From Avena insularis (taxonomy: Eukaryota > Streptophyta > Magnoliopsida > Poales > Poaceae), in assembly GCA_023614405.1 (NCBI GenBank), contig CM042685.1, forward strand, positions 187,522,257 to 187,586,256: 64,000 nucleotides of DNA. Direction: 5' to 3'. A program made the position numbers and the translations under genes. Of the stretch, positions 44,497 through 56,720 are shown in pieces. Positions within the stretch are counted from its first letter, which is position 1. Each line of letters begins with the position of its first letter. Under the pieces are notes generated by a model. The model was given only the letters and a program-made list of their open reading frames with translations, was not told where the DNA came from and did no database searches.

Positions 44497-45999
44497 TGAT
44501 ATGCCCAATTTGCATCACCATTCTATATCATAATTTGCCTCTATTCATTGATATATTTCATATTAAGAGGTGTTACTCATGTCTTTTCATCTGTTTTTTG
44601 CATGTTGGATGATTCTTGGAGGATGAACTGTCGGAGTTAGGATTCTGATGGAAAAAGAGGTGTTTTGATGCAAATTCGCGAAGATCAGAAAAATACCAGA
44701 AAAACTACGTAAAATCATATATTCCTAGAAGACGAAGAATGCCAGAAGGGGATGCGGAGATGGGCCACAGGGGTCCCACACCCCCAGGCGCGGGCCACCC
44801 CTAGCCCGCGCCTATAGGGGGTGTGGCCCACCTGGCCACCTCTAGCTCTGCCCTCTCGCCTGTATCTTCTCCTCGAAACCCTAATACTCGGGGAGAGACC
44901 ACGGAAAGATTCCGCCGCCTCTGCAGAGCGGAAAAAACCGAGAGAGAAAGAGCTCTCCGGCAGACAGATTTCTGCCGGGGAAATTCCTTCTCGGAGAGGG
45001 GAGATCGTCGCCATCACCACCACCATCAAGCTAGACTTCATCGGGATCATCATCATCCACACCATCATCTCCCTAGCACCATCATCACCACTCCATCTCG
45101 CTGTAACAATTGTGTTGAATACTTGCATAGTTCTTAGGGGTAACTTTCCCGGTGTTGATTAATATTGTAGTTGATGCTTGTGAGTGGAACCATTGAATTA
45201 TTGTTTATGTTTAGATTGTTATCCATCACCATATCATCTTTGATCTTGATCCATATGATGTCTCATGAGTAGTTCATTTAGTTCTTGAGGACATGGGAGA
45301 AGTCATGTTGTTAGTAGTGGATTTGGGTTGAGATATTATTCAATGGTTTAGTATTTAAGTTGTGGTGCTATTCTTCTAGTGGTGTCATTTGAACGTCGAC
45401 TACATGACACTTCACCATTTATGGGACTAGGGGAATGCATTGTGTATTTGGCTACTAATTGTGGGGTTGCTGGAGTGATAGAAACCCGAACCCCCGTTAG
45501 GAAACCATTTCACAAGGGAGCGTAGGATCTCAGAGTTTAAGGCTGTGGTTAGGTTTATACCTTAATTGCTTTCTTGTAGTTGCGGATGCTTGCAAGGGGT
45601 TTAATCACAAGTATGTATTAGTCCAAGTAAGGTCAGTACATTAGCATAGGTTCACCCACACAATACTTACAAAACCAAAGAAGGGTAATCAACTATTTGA
45701 AGCGAAAGCACTTCACAGAATTCCCATGTGTCCTCGAGAACGTTTGGTCCTCATAAGTATTTCCACCGGCTTGTCCTTTGATAAGAAAGGATTGTGCCAC
45801 TTGCTGCAATTGTTCGTTGTCTTTATCACTTGCACTTTATTTCTTTGCTTTATCAGAAAACCCCTAAAATCCGTTTGCTAAGTATTTACAGAGATTTCCT
45901 GCTCCATACCACTAGTCAACACCTTCTACTCCTTGTTGGGATCGACACTCCTATTTATCGAAAGTACTACGATACACCCCCTATACTTGTGGGTCATCA
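44497..45999 (+). repeat. RLG-C 5' LTR
   Basis: 1503 bases, TGATATGCCCAATTTGC to TTGTGGGTCATCA. Nearly identical in layout to the 3' LTR, with scattered substitutions, so the insertion is not very recent. Confidence 0.95.
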
Positions 46000-46010
46000 A
46001 GACTATTTTC

Positions 46011-46027
46011 TGGCGTCGTTGCCAGAG
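46011..46027 (+). other. RLG-C primer-binding site (tRNA-Asp-like)
   Basis: TGGCGTCGTTGCCAGAG, 11 bases after the LTR. It differs from the tRNA-Asp complement TGGCGCCGTTGCCGGGG at a few positions. Confidence 0.75.
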
Positions 46028-46117
46028 AGTGAAGCGCTATTGAAGAGTGGAACTGGTAAAGGAAACTACTACTGTGAGTATTGCTTTTTTATTTATATTT
46101 GTTACTTTGTTTCCAAT

Positions 46118-47236
46118 ATGGATAACCCACTTGGTTTTATGTTTGGGAAAACTACTACCACTGTTAGGGTAGTAGATGAACCACCACCTGTTGAGATAGA
46201 TCCTTTTAAGATACCTACAAGTATTGTTGATCATGTTATGGATAATTATTATTTAGGGGATGGAACTGTCCATCCTGGTGATCATTTGCTTTTTATTCAT
46301 GAATTATGCGGGTTGTTTAAGTGTGCAGGTATCACAACTGTATAGGTGAAGAATACGTTACTCTCTATATCCTTGAAAGAAAGGGCTGAAGAATGGTATA
46401 AGCTGCTGAAGAATGGACAATCCATGGAATGGGAGGAAATAATACCTCTCTTTTATTCTAAATTCTATCCTCCCAGTGAAATCCATAAGGATAGGAACCT
46501 GCTATATAACTTTTGTCCTCGTGATGGAGAAAGTACAGCTCAATCTTGGGGGAGATTGAAGTTACTAATGCTTAAATGTCCTATTCATGACCTCCCTAAC
46601 AATATTATTATCAATAACTTTTATGCTAGGCTTTCTCTTCATGATAAAGATTTACTAGATGCTTCTTGTGTTGGATCATTCACACGTATGAAGGAAGAAG
46701 CTAAATGGGATCTCCTAGACCGTATTCAAGAGAACACTGAAGCATGGGAGAATGACAAAGGAAGAAAGTCAGGTATAAACTATGATTATGAATGCATTAA
46801 ATCCTTTATGGGAACTGATGACTTCCATGATATTAGTACTAAGTATGGTCTTGATTCCCAAAGTATTTCCAATTGTTTTAAGGCCTTTGCCTCTTACATA
46901 GAAATTCCCAAAAAGAAGTGGAATAAGTACCATGCACCTTATAAAGATGTTGTTAGTCATGTTCCTATTAGAAGCACTGAAGTTTGTACTATTGATCATA
47001 TTTTGCCTGAACCTTATGTTAAGAAAACACCTTTCCCATCTAAGGTAAAGGAGTATTCTATGATGATTAGTGTGAATAAGAAAACTACAAAGAAAACTGT
47101 GGAACCTGATGAGCAAATAAACCTTGAACATGTGATAGCTATTGTGAAAGACCTTGTCACTAAAAATATAGAGGATGAGCACATTGTCTTCTATGAAGAT
47201 GCTCTAATATTGTCTCTTGTCCTAGAAAAGCTATAA
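46118..47236 (+). pseudogene. RLG-C gag pseudogene
   Basis: 372 codons in one frame, interrupted by a single TAG at 46343-46345. It begins MDNPLGFMFGKTTTTVRVVD. The segment LKERAEEWYKLL, then WEEIIPLFYSKFYPPSEIH and CPRDGESTAQSWGRLKLLML, is the retrotransposon gag core (capsid-like helical domain). No zinc knuckle is seen. At 47236 the frame ends, and the protease continues in another frame, so the natural gag-protease link is broken by a frameshift. Confidence 0.8.
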
Positions 47237-47985
47237 AATCTAGTGTCCCTGTGCTTTCTGTGAGAATTGGTGATCATTAATATTATGGTTTATGTGATAT
47301 TGGTGCTAGTTCTAGTGCTATTCCTTATGAGCTTTACAGGGAAATTATGCATGAAATTGATCCTTGTGAGCTTGAGGACATTGATGTGGTTATTCACCTT
47401 GCTAATAAGGAAACCATTTGCCCTATTGGTATTGTAAGATAAGTGGAGGTTCTCCGCGGTAAGACTAAATATCCTGCTGATTTTCTAGTGCTTAATTCAG
47501 CAGCTAGTAAAACTTGTCCTATCATCTTTGGTAGACCTTTCCTGAACACTTGTGGAGATATTATAGATTGTAAAAAGGATAAAGTTTTAACCAAGTTTGA
47601 TGGAGATTCTTATGAGTTTAACTTTTCCAAATTTGCTAAAGCTCCTTGTGAAAATAGCTTGCCTAATGAAGATTTCGGGATGGAACAACTTGCTTCTATT
47701 GATCCAGTTTATGACCTTGGACCTCTTTTTGACGATTGTAAGTATGCTCATTCTGATGATAGATTTGTTTCCTGTGACAGTTATATTGTCAACTTTATTC
47801 AAAGTGCTACTGGAAGTTATTATGAGAGAGGGAAACATGGTTTTATGCATCTCAATAATGTTAAGTTTCCCCGTTTTATGTTGAAAGCTTTGAAGTTGCA
47901 TTTGTTTTGCCTTCCTATGCTAGTGGCTTTTTGTTTCAAAAATTTGTTTTCTCATGATACTCCCTTGCATAGGAAGTGGGTTTGA
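47237..47985 (+). pseudogene. RLG-C protease-like and conserved C-terminal domain
   Basis: In the frame of the terminal ORF, CDIGASSSAIPYELYREIM (from about 47293) is an aspartic protease site of the DxGAS type, and PIIFGRPFLNTCGDIIDC is its second conserved strand. TAA upstream (about 47279) and TAA at 47440 break the frame. After the protease comes a domain with CDSYIV.FI..AT..YYERGK.G and HRKWV, which recurs in the ORF at 61790-62845. Polymerase and integrase would normally follow and are absent. Confidence 0.75.
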
Positions 47986-49014
47986 CTCAAATGTGTTGGA
48001 TATTTGCTTCTTGATGCTCTCTTTCACTTCAAATATATATCTCCTGTGTGAGCATCTTTGAAATGTTCAAGCCTAACCTAAAGGCATTAAAGAAAAGTGC
48101 TTCTTGGGAGATAACCCAATAGTTTTGTTGAGTCTTGGAAGTTGTTACCTTAGTAATAACCTCAGTAATAACCGCTCCTTATCCTTTTTTTGGTTTTTGT
48201 GTCAAGATCAACTACTTTTGAGAAGTAGAGGAGTTGTGAAAAGTGGCTGTCCTAGGATAGATTTTTTTGCTGCATTGTAAAAATTCGTGTAGGAGATCAG
48301 TACTTCGGATGGAGCTGTAATTTGTTGTGCTTGTTCTCCAATTTGTTACCCAACTTTCATTAGTTTTGCACTTTCTGATTTGAGCAACAAAAGGTTTTTG
48401 AAAAAATCAATCTCCACCTGCTGGTCTGTTTTGACAGATTTCTGCCATCATTTGCATTTGCCACCTGTATTGATTCCCTTTCAGATTATTTTTTTGTTTT
48501 TTTGGAAAGGAGTTGCTACAATAGCTTTGTTTTGATGGATTTTAGTTGAATTTTGAACCCAAAGGCTTATTGTTTTTGCATACACTAATGTTGCCATTGA
48601 GGTTTGTGTAAGGCCTTATATGAAGGGAATTTCCAGGAGAAGGAGGAAAGGAATCTGTAGAGTCTGTCTTTGAATAGGTAAAAAGTGGTGAAAACAGAAG
48701 GTTTGTGAAAGCCTAATCTTTTTATATTTTGATATTTTTATTGCATACGGAAAGTTACGAAACGAAACGTAGGAGGAAACGGAGGCCAGGGTGGGTGTAC
48801 CCACCCTAGGCGCGGGCCCCTAGCTGGCCGCGCCTGGAGGGGGTGTGAGCCCCCTGAGCTCCGTCTCCTCCTCGTTTTCAAATAGTACTTTTGTTATGCA
48901 TTGAAACTTCGTAATATATAACCCCCCGGATCCCCGAGGTTCATGTATCGTCTTCTCGTCGTGTTTCTGTTTTGATCTATTTCTGTCAGGCAGATTCTCA
49001 GTTTTGGAGCTACA
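47986..49014 (+). other. RLG-C internal noncoding block with promoter-like leader
   Basis: 48040-48600 matches the reverse complement of 17960-18740 and resembles 62880-63640. 48790-49014 is GC-rich and LTR-leader-like, ending directly at the ATG of the coiled-coil ORF. No ORF of note. Confidence 0.5.
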
Positions 49015-49395
49015 ATGTCTTCTTCTGAATCACCCATAGAAGATTCCTCCGCGGATGTCATTAACCCGTATATGTATGAGTTTAAGATTCATCCTAAGGA
49101 GTTGATTCTCAAAGATGGGAAGGTGCAGATGAAAGAAGTTCAAGGCCCTAAAGGAGAAGGAAGTCTGGAAGATAGGAGGGAAGCATTGGAGCAGGAAGTT
49201 TTCATGTACAAAAAGATGGCAGAATGCAAAGTGGATGTCATCCATAAGATAAGTTCAGAACTCGTCGCCAAGCACGAGGAGGAGGTTGCTGAGCTCCGAG
49301 ACGAAATCATGTCTCTCTATAAGACCACCAACCAATTACAAGCACAACTCTACGACATACAAAATCAAAACTGTGAGTATGAGGCTAGATTTTAA
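49015..49395 (+). CDS. RLG-C accessory coiled-coil ORF
   Basis: 126 residues starting MSSSESPIEDSSADVINPYM. An acidic N-terminus is followed from about residue 50 by long charged heptads (ALEQEVFMYKKMAECKV, KHEEEVAELRDEIMSLY, NQLQAQLYDIQNQ), a likely coiled coil. A frameshift in a T run (about 49389-49392) ends it; the next frame goes on with ASFRIVETKTCFLGGEPLPW and PPPPKESF to 49609, so the original protein was probably about 165 residues or more. It lies far from gag, with its own leader. Function unknown. Confidence 0.55.
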   Translation: MSSSESPIEDSSADVINPYMYEFKIHPKELILKDGKVQMKEVQGPKGEGSLEDRREALEQEVFMYKKMAECKVDVIHKISSELVAKHEEEVAELRDEIMSLYKTTNQLQAQLYDIQNQNCEYEARF

Positions 49396-49609
49396 TCGCA
49401 TAAGCTCTACTGCTAGTTTCAGGATTGTGGAAACCAAGACATGCTTTTTGGGTGGGGAACCTTTACCTTGGAAGTCTCATGAGGACAAGCGAACACCACC
49501 ACCACCGAAGGAGTCATTTGTCATCAGGTTTGGCATCCCCTTGGCTTGTTCCAAGCTTGGGGGAGTGCCGCGGTATCACAACATTATCTTTTATCTTTTA
49601 CCTTCTTAG

Positions 49610-51348
49610 TAGAGCTATATCTTTGGTAGAGAAGTTATATTATACATTGGTTTGCATTGTGGAAGTATCGCTCCTATAGTTGATTATCTACGTATCCCTC
49701 GGTGTGAGTGCCTTTATGGAATATTAATGAGAAGTTTCATCTTTTACTTTTTGCACTTCTTATTTTAGTTTTCAATCTCTATTGTATGATTGATCTTGTT
49801 GATTAGTATTGGCATCACTTTGGGAGCATCAAGTAGATCTAAATTAGTTTTGGCAAACCAAACTCTGGTCAGTAGCAACACTTTTTGAGGTTTGAAAGGA
49901 AAAGAGAAAAAGCTTACATGTACTTTGTATCATTTATTTTCTTTCTTGATTGGCTCATAAGTTTAGTATTCTTTATTTAAGATCTTTTGTGTATTCAAAG
50001 AAGATTGCATGTTTGGCTTTATCACTTGTAGGTTTGCTTGTTTCCTTCAACTCTTTTGCTTGCTACCCAGCCTTGCTAGCCAAAAATCTGTTTTGAAAAG
50101 GCATACTTCTCATGCATCCAACCCCTTTGAACCAAACCTGTGCCATTTGTGTCCACCATATCTACCTATTAGCATTATTGCTATTCCAAGCAAATTCTCA
50201 AGCTTCATCTATCTTTCAAATTAAAAATTATTTTGTTATGTGAAAACTAGTTAGTAAATCTCTCATAAACTTGATGGCACACCTTATTTTATTGCCCCTA
50301 ATAAACGTGAACCATTGTGTCATCGAAATTGTATATGCTTGCATCTATACGTTGGGATTAGCAGAACCGTGCTGTCACGGGGAATGCTTTCAACACTTAT
50401 GGATACATATCTAGTTGATATCATGTAGCATCACCATAATGAGCAATCTGTGAAGCATCCTTAATAAAAACCTATGCAAATAGCAAATAAAAAGATCACT
50501 GAGATGCTCATTGTTTGCTTGCATTGTCATTTTGGTTATGGGATAGCTCCTGTATCATGTGCAAGGGGTACCCCGTTGGCGGTTCTTTATGATACACATA
50601 TACTTACAATGACAAGAACTTACCGGTAACTAAAGTTGAGTAGCATGAGGAGAGGCCCTCGTACTCAAGGGACATGAGATTGCCAACTTATATTTCGTCA
50701 AGCATATACTCCATCTTTGTTCACTTTAACCTTAATCACCTCAAGATGCTTATGATAGGGGCAATGAGAGCTCAAAGCTAGTAAGTACCATAATATTTTG
50801 GAAGCCCTTTATGAACTTGAAATCCCTGCTTCCCTCTATGAAGGGCCTTTCTTCTACTTCTAAGTTGAGTCAGTAAACCTATTTCCTCTCTATCTCCAGC
50901 AAGCATTTGAGTTGTTGTGTTTCAATCATTCATATGATGATTTATTCAATCATGTTCTTTATCTTCCTTGTTTGCACAAGACTCTTATCTATTGAGTATT
51001 ACTTTTAAAGCCATCATTGGGAAAAACCTTTTATGTTTGAGCAAAGAGTACTCCTGTTGTAAAACTTCTACAAAAGCTTTATTTGTGAAACTGTTTGCCA
51101 GCTGTTCTCTGACCAAGAACAAAGTTTGCCAATTCTAATTATGATTTATCTTTATGCCTCTCAATTGTGAGTCCTATACTTGTTGCAAGCTAAGTTGTAT
51201 AATAGTGAGTTGCTTCCTTCTATGAGTTGTGTAATGGTAAGTGTGATGCTTCTTGTTCGTATTGTTTTATCGACACTTCACTCCATAAAACTGTGGACAT
51301 GTTTACCGAGCTCAGTTTTCGCTTGCGGACAAGCGAAGGTCTAAGCTT
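49610..51348 (+). other. RLG-C 3' noncoding region
   Basis: No supported ORF. 50560-50870 is shared (in reverse complement) with 16450-16900 of RLG-B, including the GGGGTACCCCGTTGGCGG phrase. Confidence 0.65.
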
Positions 51349-51356
51349 GGGGGGAG
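51349..51356 (+). other. RLG-C polypurine tract
   Basis: GGGGGGAG directly before the 3' LTR (one T between), the plus-strand priming site. Confidence 0.85.
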
Positions 51357-51357
51357 T

Positions 51358-52864
51358 TGATACACCCAATTTGCATCACCATTCTATATCATAATTTTCC
51401 TCTATTCATTGATATATTTCATATTAAGAGGTGTTACTCATGTCTTTTCATCTGTTTTTGCATGTTGGATGATTCTTGGAGGATGAACTGCCAGAGTCAG
51501 GATTCTGATGGAAAAAGAGGTGTTTTGATGCAATTTCGCGAAGATTATAAAAATACCAGAAAAACTACGGAAAATCATATTTTCCCAGAAGACGAAGAAT
51601 GTCAGAAGGGGAGGAGGAGATGGGCCATAGGGGGCCCACACCCCCAGGCGCGAGCCACCCCTAGGCCACGCCTACACGGGGTGTGGCCCACCTGGCCCAC
51701 CTCTGGCTCTGCCCTCTCGCCTATATCTTCTACTCGAAACCCTAATACACGGGAAGCGACCATAGAAAGATTCCATCGCCTCTATGGGGTGGAAAACACC
51801 GAGACAGAAAGAGCTCTTCGGCACACATATTTCTACCGGGGAAATTCGTCCCAGGAGAGGGGAGATCATCGCCATCAACACTATCATCAAGCTAGACTTC
51901 ATCGGGATCATCATCATCATCCACACCATCATCTCCACCAGCACCATCATCACCACTCCATCTCACTATAACAATTGTGTTGAATACTTGCATAGTTCTT
52001 AGTGGAAACTTTCCCGGTGTTGATTACTATTGTAGTTGATGTTTGTGAGTGGAACCATTGAATTATTGTTTATGTTCAGATTGTTATCCATCACCATATA
52101 ATCTTTGATCTTGATCCATATGATGTCCCGTGAGTAGTTCGTTTAGTTCTTGAGGACATGGGAGAAGTCATGTTGTTAGTAGTGGATTTGTGTTGAGATA
52201 TTATTCAATGGTTTAGTATTTAAGTTGTGGTGCTATTCTTCTAGTGGTGTCATGTGAACCTCGAGTAAATGACACTTCACCATTTATGGGCCTAGGGGAA
52301 TAAATTGTGTATTTGGCTACTAATTGTGGGGTTGCCGGAGTGACAGGAACATGAACCCTGTTAGGAAACCATTGCACAAGGGAGCGTAGGATCTCAGAGT
52401 TTAAGGCCGTGGTTAGGTTTATACCTTAATTGCTTTCTTGTAGTTGCAGATGCTTGCAAGGGGTTTAATCACAAGTATGTGTTAGTCCAAGTAAGGTCGA
52501 TACATTAGCACAGGTTCACCCACACAACACTTACAAAACCAAAGAAGGGTACTCATCTATTTGAAGCGAAAGCACTTGACAGAATTCCCATGTGTCCTCG
52601 AGAACGTTTGGTCCTCATAAGTATTTCCACCGGCTTGTCCTTTGCTAAGAAAGGATTGGGCCACTTGCTGCAATTGTTTGTTGTCTTTATTACTTGAACT
52701 TTATTTCTTTGCTTTATCAGAAAACCCCTAAAAATCCGTTTGCTAAGTATTTACAGAGATTTCCTGCTCCATACCACTAGTCAACACCTTCTGCTCCTCG
52801 TTGGGACTGACACTCCTATTTATCGGAAGTACTAGGATACACCCCCTATACTTGTGGGTCATCA
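51358..52864 (+). repeat. RLG-C 3' LTR
   Basis: 1507 bases, TGATACACCCAATTTGC to TTGTGGGTCATCA, followed by the CTAAC duplication. Confidence 0.95.
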
Positions 52865-52869
52865 CTAAC

Positions 52870-53616
52870 AAAACAAGGGCACTCAGATAATAAAATGAGT
52901 AAGGGAAATTCAAGCTTTTGGCATAATAAATGGAAAAATGTGTTATTTGAACAAAATAATTCGTCTTGGCTGACATTATATTGTTTGCAACTCATATATA
53001 CACAAGTGTTCCAAATTTGGCCTCATTTATACAAAGTATGTTTTGGGATGGGTTATTTTGGAGGTTGATCGAGTAGAAAGCCATGCATCTTCATAGCTAG
53101 TAGCTCATTCCAACAAGGGTTTAAGAAGTGGTTTAGGGGATAAGTCCATTTCTCTTTATTTCCTTTTCCTTTATTATTCATGCTAGGTTGTAGGCAACAT
53201 AACAAGACTCCATTTGAAGGTTGCAATATGTTTTGACTCTTTTTTTGAATTAAACTAACCCTAAAACCATTTTTTTGAATTTAATCACTTAGAAAAATAA
53301 AAATGTGGCTGATTACAAGTTAATCCAAAATTTCCAATTTCATATGGTAAATCAATCCAAGATACACAAGTGTGCCAAATTTTGGATCAATTGGTCAACG
53401 TTTAAGCCTTGAACTAGCTAAACCCCATGTGTTGACCACATGTAGAGGGAAAAACTGAGCAGTGCTAAGCAACTAGGTGCATGACCATAGAAACTTGCAA
53501 TAACACATACATTATGGGATTATCCAACATACAAACTTGGGAGCGTCACACTAGTTCGAATTAAATACAAACATTGACAGTAGTTAAAATTTATCATACA
53601 AATTCAAATTAATAAT
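52870..53616. other. Mutator-element interior between RLG-C and MURA
   Basis: AT-rich, no ORF beyond 77 codons and no recognised domain. Its first bases (AAAACAAGGGCA) resemble the inner edge of a Mutator terminal repeat. Confidence 0.4.
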
Positions 53617-56600
53617 TCAAATCCATTTTTTTCTTGCTCCTAGTGTTTTTGCTGGGTTCACCACCTTGCTCCTGGTGATCCTAGCTAGAATATTCTCGGA
53701 GTCCACCATCAGCTTCTTCCATTTTTTCCCTTTGTTCTTTTTCTCTACATCTAATGAATCAAGTGCTTCAGTCTATCGTACAATTGGTTCAATCACATTT
53801 TGATCCGCTAGTTCATACGGTTCAAAAAGCATTGTCCTCATTTCTACCATATCCGCTGGTGTAATTCCATTACGCTTGAACTCTGCTACAGTATCCTCTC
53901 GATCAACTGGTTCAATCTCCGCTGCATTTGGTTTAATCTCCTCTCGATCGACTGGTTCAATCTCCCCTGCATTTGGTTCAATCTCCTCTCGATCGACTGG
54001 TTCAATATCCCCTGCATTTGGTTCAATCTCCTCTGCATTTGGTTCAATCTCCTCTACATTTGGTTCAATATCCCCTGTATTTGGTTGAATCTCCTATTGA
54101 TCCATTGGTTCAATCTGTAGTGTATCCATTGCTTCATTCTCCTCTCGTTCAAACGCTTCATTCTCATCTGCATTTGCTGCTCCTCCCTTCTCATCCATTT
54201 CATAAGCTGGGTCCACTGCATTTTTACAAAGCCTAGCAATGTGCTCTAGGATCCCACAACATTTGCACTTACGTCGTCGAGGTGGTTCACCACCCTCTGC
54301 ACTAGCTCTTATCCTATTCTTCCTTGTCCTACCTGCTGGTCTAGTAAAAACTGGAGGGTATAGCTTGAAGCCTGGATCCACTTCCATCCATTGGTCTTTT
54401 CCCAACAAGGCTGGAACATTCTGAGCATATGCTGCCCTAAATTTGGCAACGGAGAAATACTTCGACACGTGCTGATCAAATTCACCCTCTTCACCTCCTA
54501 GAACACCCATGAAAAACAATGCATGTATGCAGGGTTTCCCACGGAGCTGCCATTGCCTGCAATGGCATGTCCTACCAACCAAACTCACTGGATACCTCCA
54601 TTGCCTATCTTTACTATCAGTGTAGGTTACCTCAGCCTCCATTCCTCTTGTAATGCATTTCATCTTCAATTGTTTTACCCTGCCATGCAAAGCCTTAATC
54701 AAACAAGGGAGGATGAGATGGCCAACATATACTGTTGATGCAATTCTTTGACGCAAATTGATCTTTATCATGATCATCTGCCTAATCTTATCAAATATTT
54801 GCCATCGCATAAGCCCTTTCAATGACTTGACCTTTGCATTGAAACTCTCTGCAAGGTTACTTGTTACATAGTCTACCTTGCAAATTTCATTGAATCAGCG
54901 TCTTGACCACAGCATTCCATGATGTGCATCCAAGTACTCATTCACCTTAGGTTTTTGTTTATACAACACTTCCAAATGATAAAATGCTTCCTAAAACTGC
55001 ATATGTATGAAGCTGGCCATAGGTTGTCAGTATAAACTTTAACCTTGAATTTCTTTGTAAAATTCTGCAATAAGTGTTGCATATATTCCCTATGCTCCAC
55101 TCCGGGGAATACTGCTTCTACAACTTTCTCCAAACCTTTGCAAGAGTCCGTGTGGATAGTAAGTCCTGGTGGATGACCTATAAGGTCGCGCAAATTCTCC
55201 AGAAACCAAGCCCAACTTTCCTTTGGCTCAATATCCAAAACTCCATAAGCAACAGGGAACATCCAATTGTGGCCATCAACTACAGTAGCAGCTACTAGCT
55301 GTCCTTTAAATATACCATGAAGAGCTGTTGCAACCACGACCAAATAAGGCCTGCAACCATCCAGAAACCCTTGCCAGCAAGCTTTGAAACAAACAAAAGC
55401 CCTTCTAAAGCACTCCTTCTCCATTGTCTTCCCTCTTATTTTGTACTGAACTTTATGCCTATCTATCTGTACAACACTACCTGGACTAGCCATCTCCACT
55501 TCAACTTTGAACCTATAAAGCAACTGAAAACTTTCATTCCATGGACCATTGATCCTCTCAAGAGCCATTTCCTTTGCATAGAACATCCTCATGTAGGGTA
55601 CTGTAATACTAAAATTTTTAGAAACTTATTTTATGAGCGCTGTTGCACCAAGTGATGGGTTCGCTCTCATCCAATCCATGATTGCATCTGCCAACCACCT
55701 AGTCTTTTCTAGTTTTGTTTTGTCCTTTGGTTGCCCCCTTGAGGTGGACAAGAATGTTCGAACTGGTTAATTTTTATCCAAAACATAATTAAAATGTTAG
55801 GTACAGCTAACAAACTCTACACAATGATCTAAAATACACAAGTGGTTGTAATACCTGAACCAAACTGCTCCAGAGCATAGTGGATGCATGCATCCTCCAC
55901 CTACACCTCTTGTATGGGCACTTCACTGTGAACCTTGTTGGCTCACTCTTAATAACATCATAAGCATTATTGGTGTGAATGCAATATGTAGTAAGGGCAT
56001 TACGACAGTCCCGCATCGTTTCAAATACGGTGCCTTTTGAAATCTGAGGATCGTCCATGTCCCACTCAATTACTGGCAAGTCCTCACCATCGTAGTTGGC
56101 TAAAACGAGGCTGTCATTATTCTCCTTGTTATCTTCGTCATAAGTATCATCAAATCTAGCACCCTGGGCAATTTCATCCGTGAATTGATCCTCTAGTGCA
56201 TGTTTACTGAATCTATCTACAAATTTAGGAAACATCAACTCATCCTCACCATCTAGTGGAGGCACTCCCTCGTCAGGCTCTGCCTCGTCCTCTACATCGG
56301 CCACACAAGCGGTTTGGCTTACACTCGTTATGCGAATAGATGGTACTGCCGTGGACCTACAAGGATCGTCGGGGCACACACTATTAGCAGAGACAACAGA
56401 GACACATGATGCCCAACCACCTGATGATGCGTGACCACCAGATGGTGATTTAACACTCTTTCCCGTGTGCTCAACTTTAGGTTGCACATGGAGACGAAAT
56501 CGACCAAAATGTTCGGCATCATTCAAAGCGAAAAGCATTACCAGATCATCTTCGCTAGTTAGTGGGAGCAATCTTTGCTCGCTAATGTTGAAATATTACA

Positions 56601-56720
56601 AATTAGCTAAATCGCCACTGCTCCAGGGGAATTTACAATAGATTTTATCTATCAAATCTCCACGAGTTATGGAGGTTGCAACCACCGCTGGGAAGTAAAA
56701 TCCAGAGAGATATTGTTCAC
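53617..56720 (-). pseudogene. mudrA-like: MURA-type transposase pseudogene
   Basis: Transposase of plant Mutator-like elements, read from about 56720 down. N-terminal block SITRGDLIDKIYCKFPWSSG; acidic linker; MuDR DNA-binding domain (FETMRDCRNALTTYCI..., CPYKRCRWRMHAS). An intron of about 100 bases lies between 55750 and 55855. The MULE core holds GQLVAATVVDGHNWMFPVAY and IHTDSCKGLEKVV, then a SWIM finger (CHC...CIH, 54523-54567) and a CCHC knuckle (CKCCGILEHIARLC). Damage: TAA at 56596, a shift near the G5 run at 55734-55738, TAA at 55626, breaks at 54830-54945, TAG at 54094 and TAG at 53773. The first catalytic Asp is Val (55332-55334). Not functional. Confidence 0.85.
53877..54090 (-). 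repeat. Repeat-coding tail of MURA (EIEPN repeats)
   Basis: On the minus strand, in the transposase frame past the TAG at 54094, units of GAGATTGAACCAAATGCAGG alternate with GAACCAGTCGATCGAGAG. They encode acidic repeats EIEPNAG and EIEPVDRE, about nine in all. Confidence 0.8.

Larger units (their letters stand above)
44497..52864 (+). mobile_element. RLG-C: complete LTR retrotransposon without reverse transcriptase
   Basis: 8368 bases with LTRs 44497-45999 and 51358-52864 and a perfect CTAAC duplication (44492-44496 and 52865-52869). A tRNA-Asp-like primer site and a GGGGGGAG polypurine tract are in place. It codes gag, an aspartic-protease-like domain, a C-terminal domain of unknown role, and further downstream a separate coiled-coil ORF. 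No reverse transcriptase, RNase H or integrase is present, so it moved by help from another Gypsy element. Confidence 0.9.
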
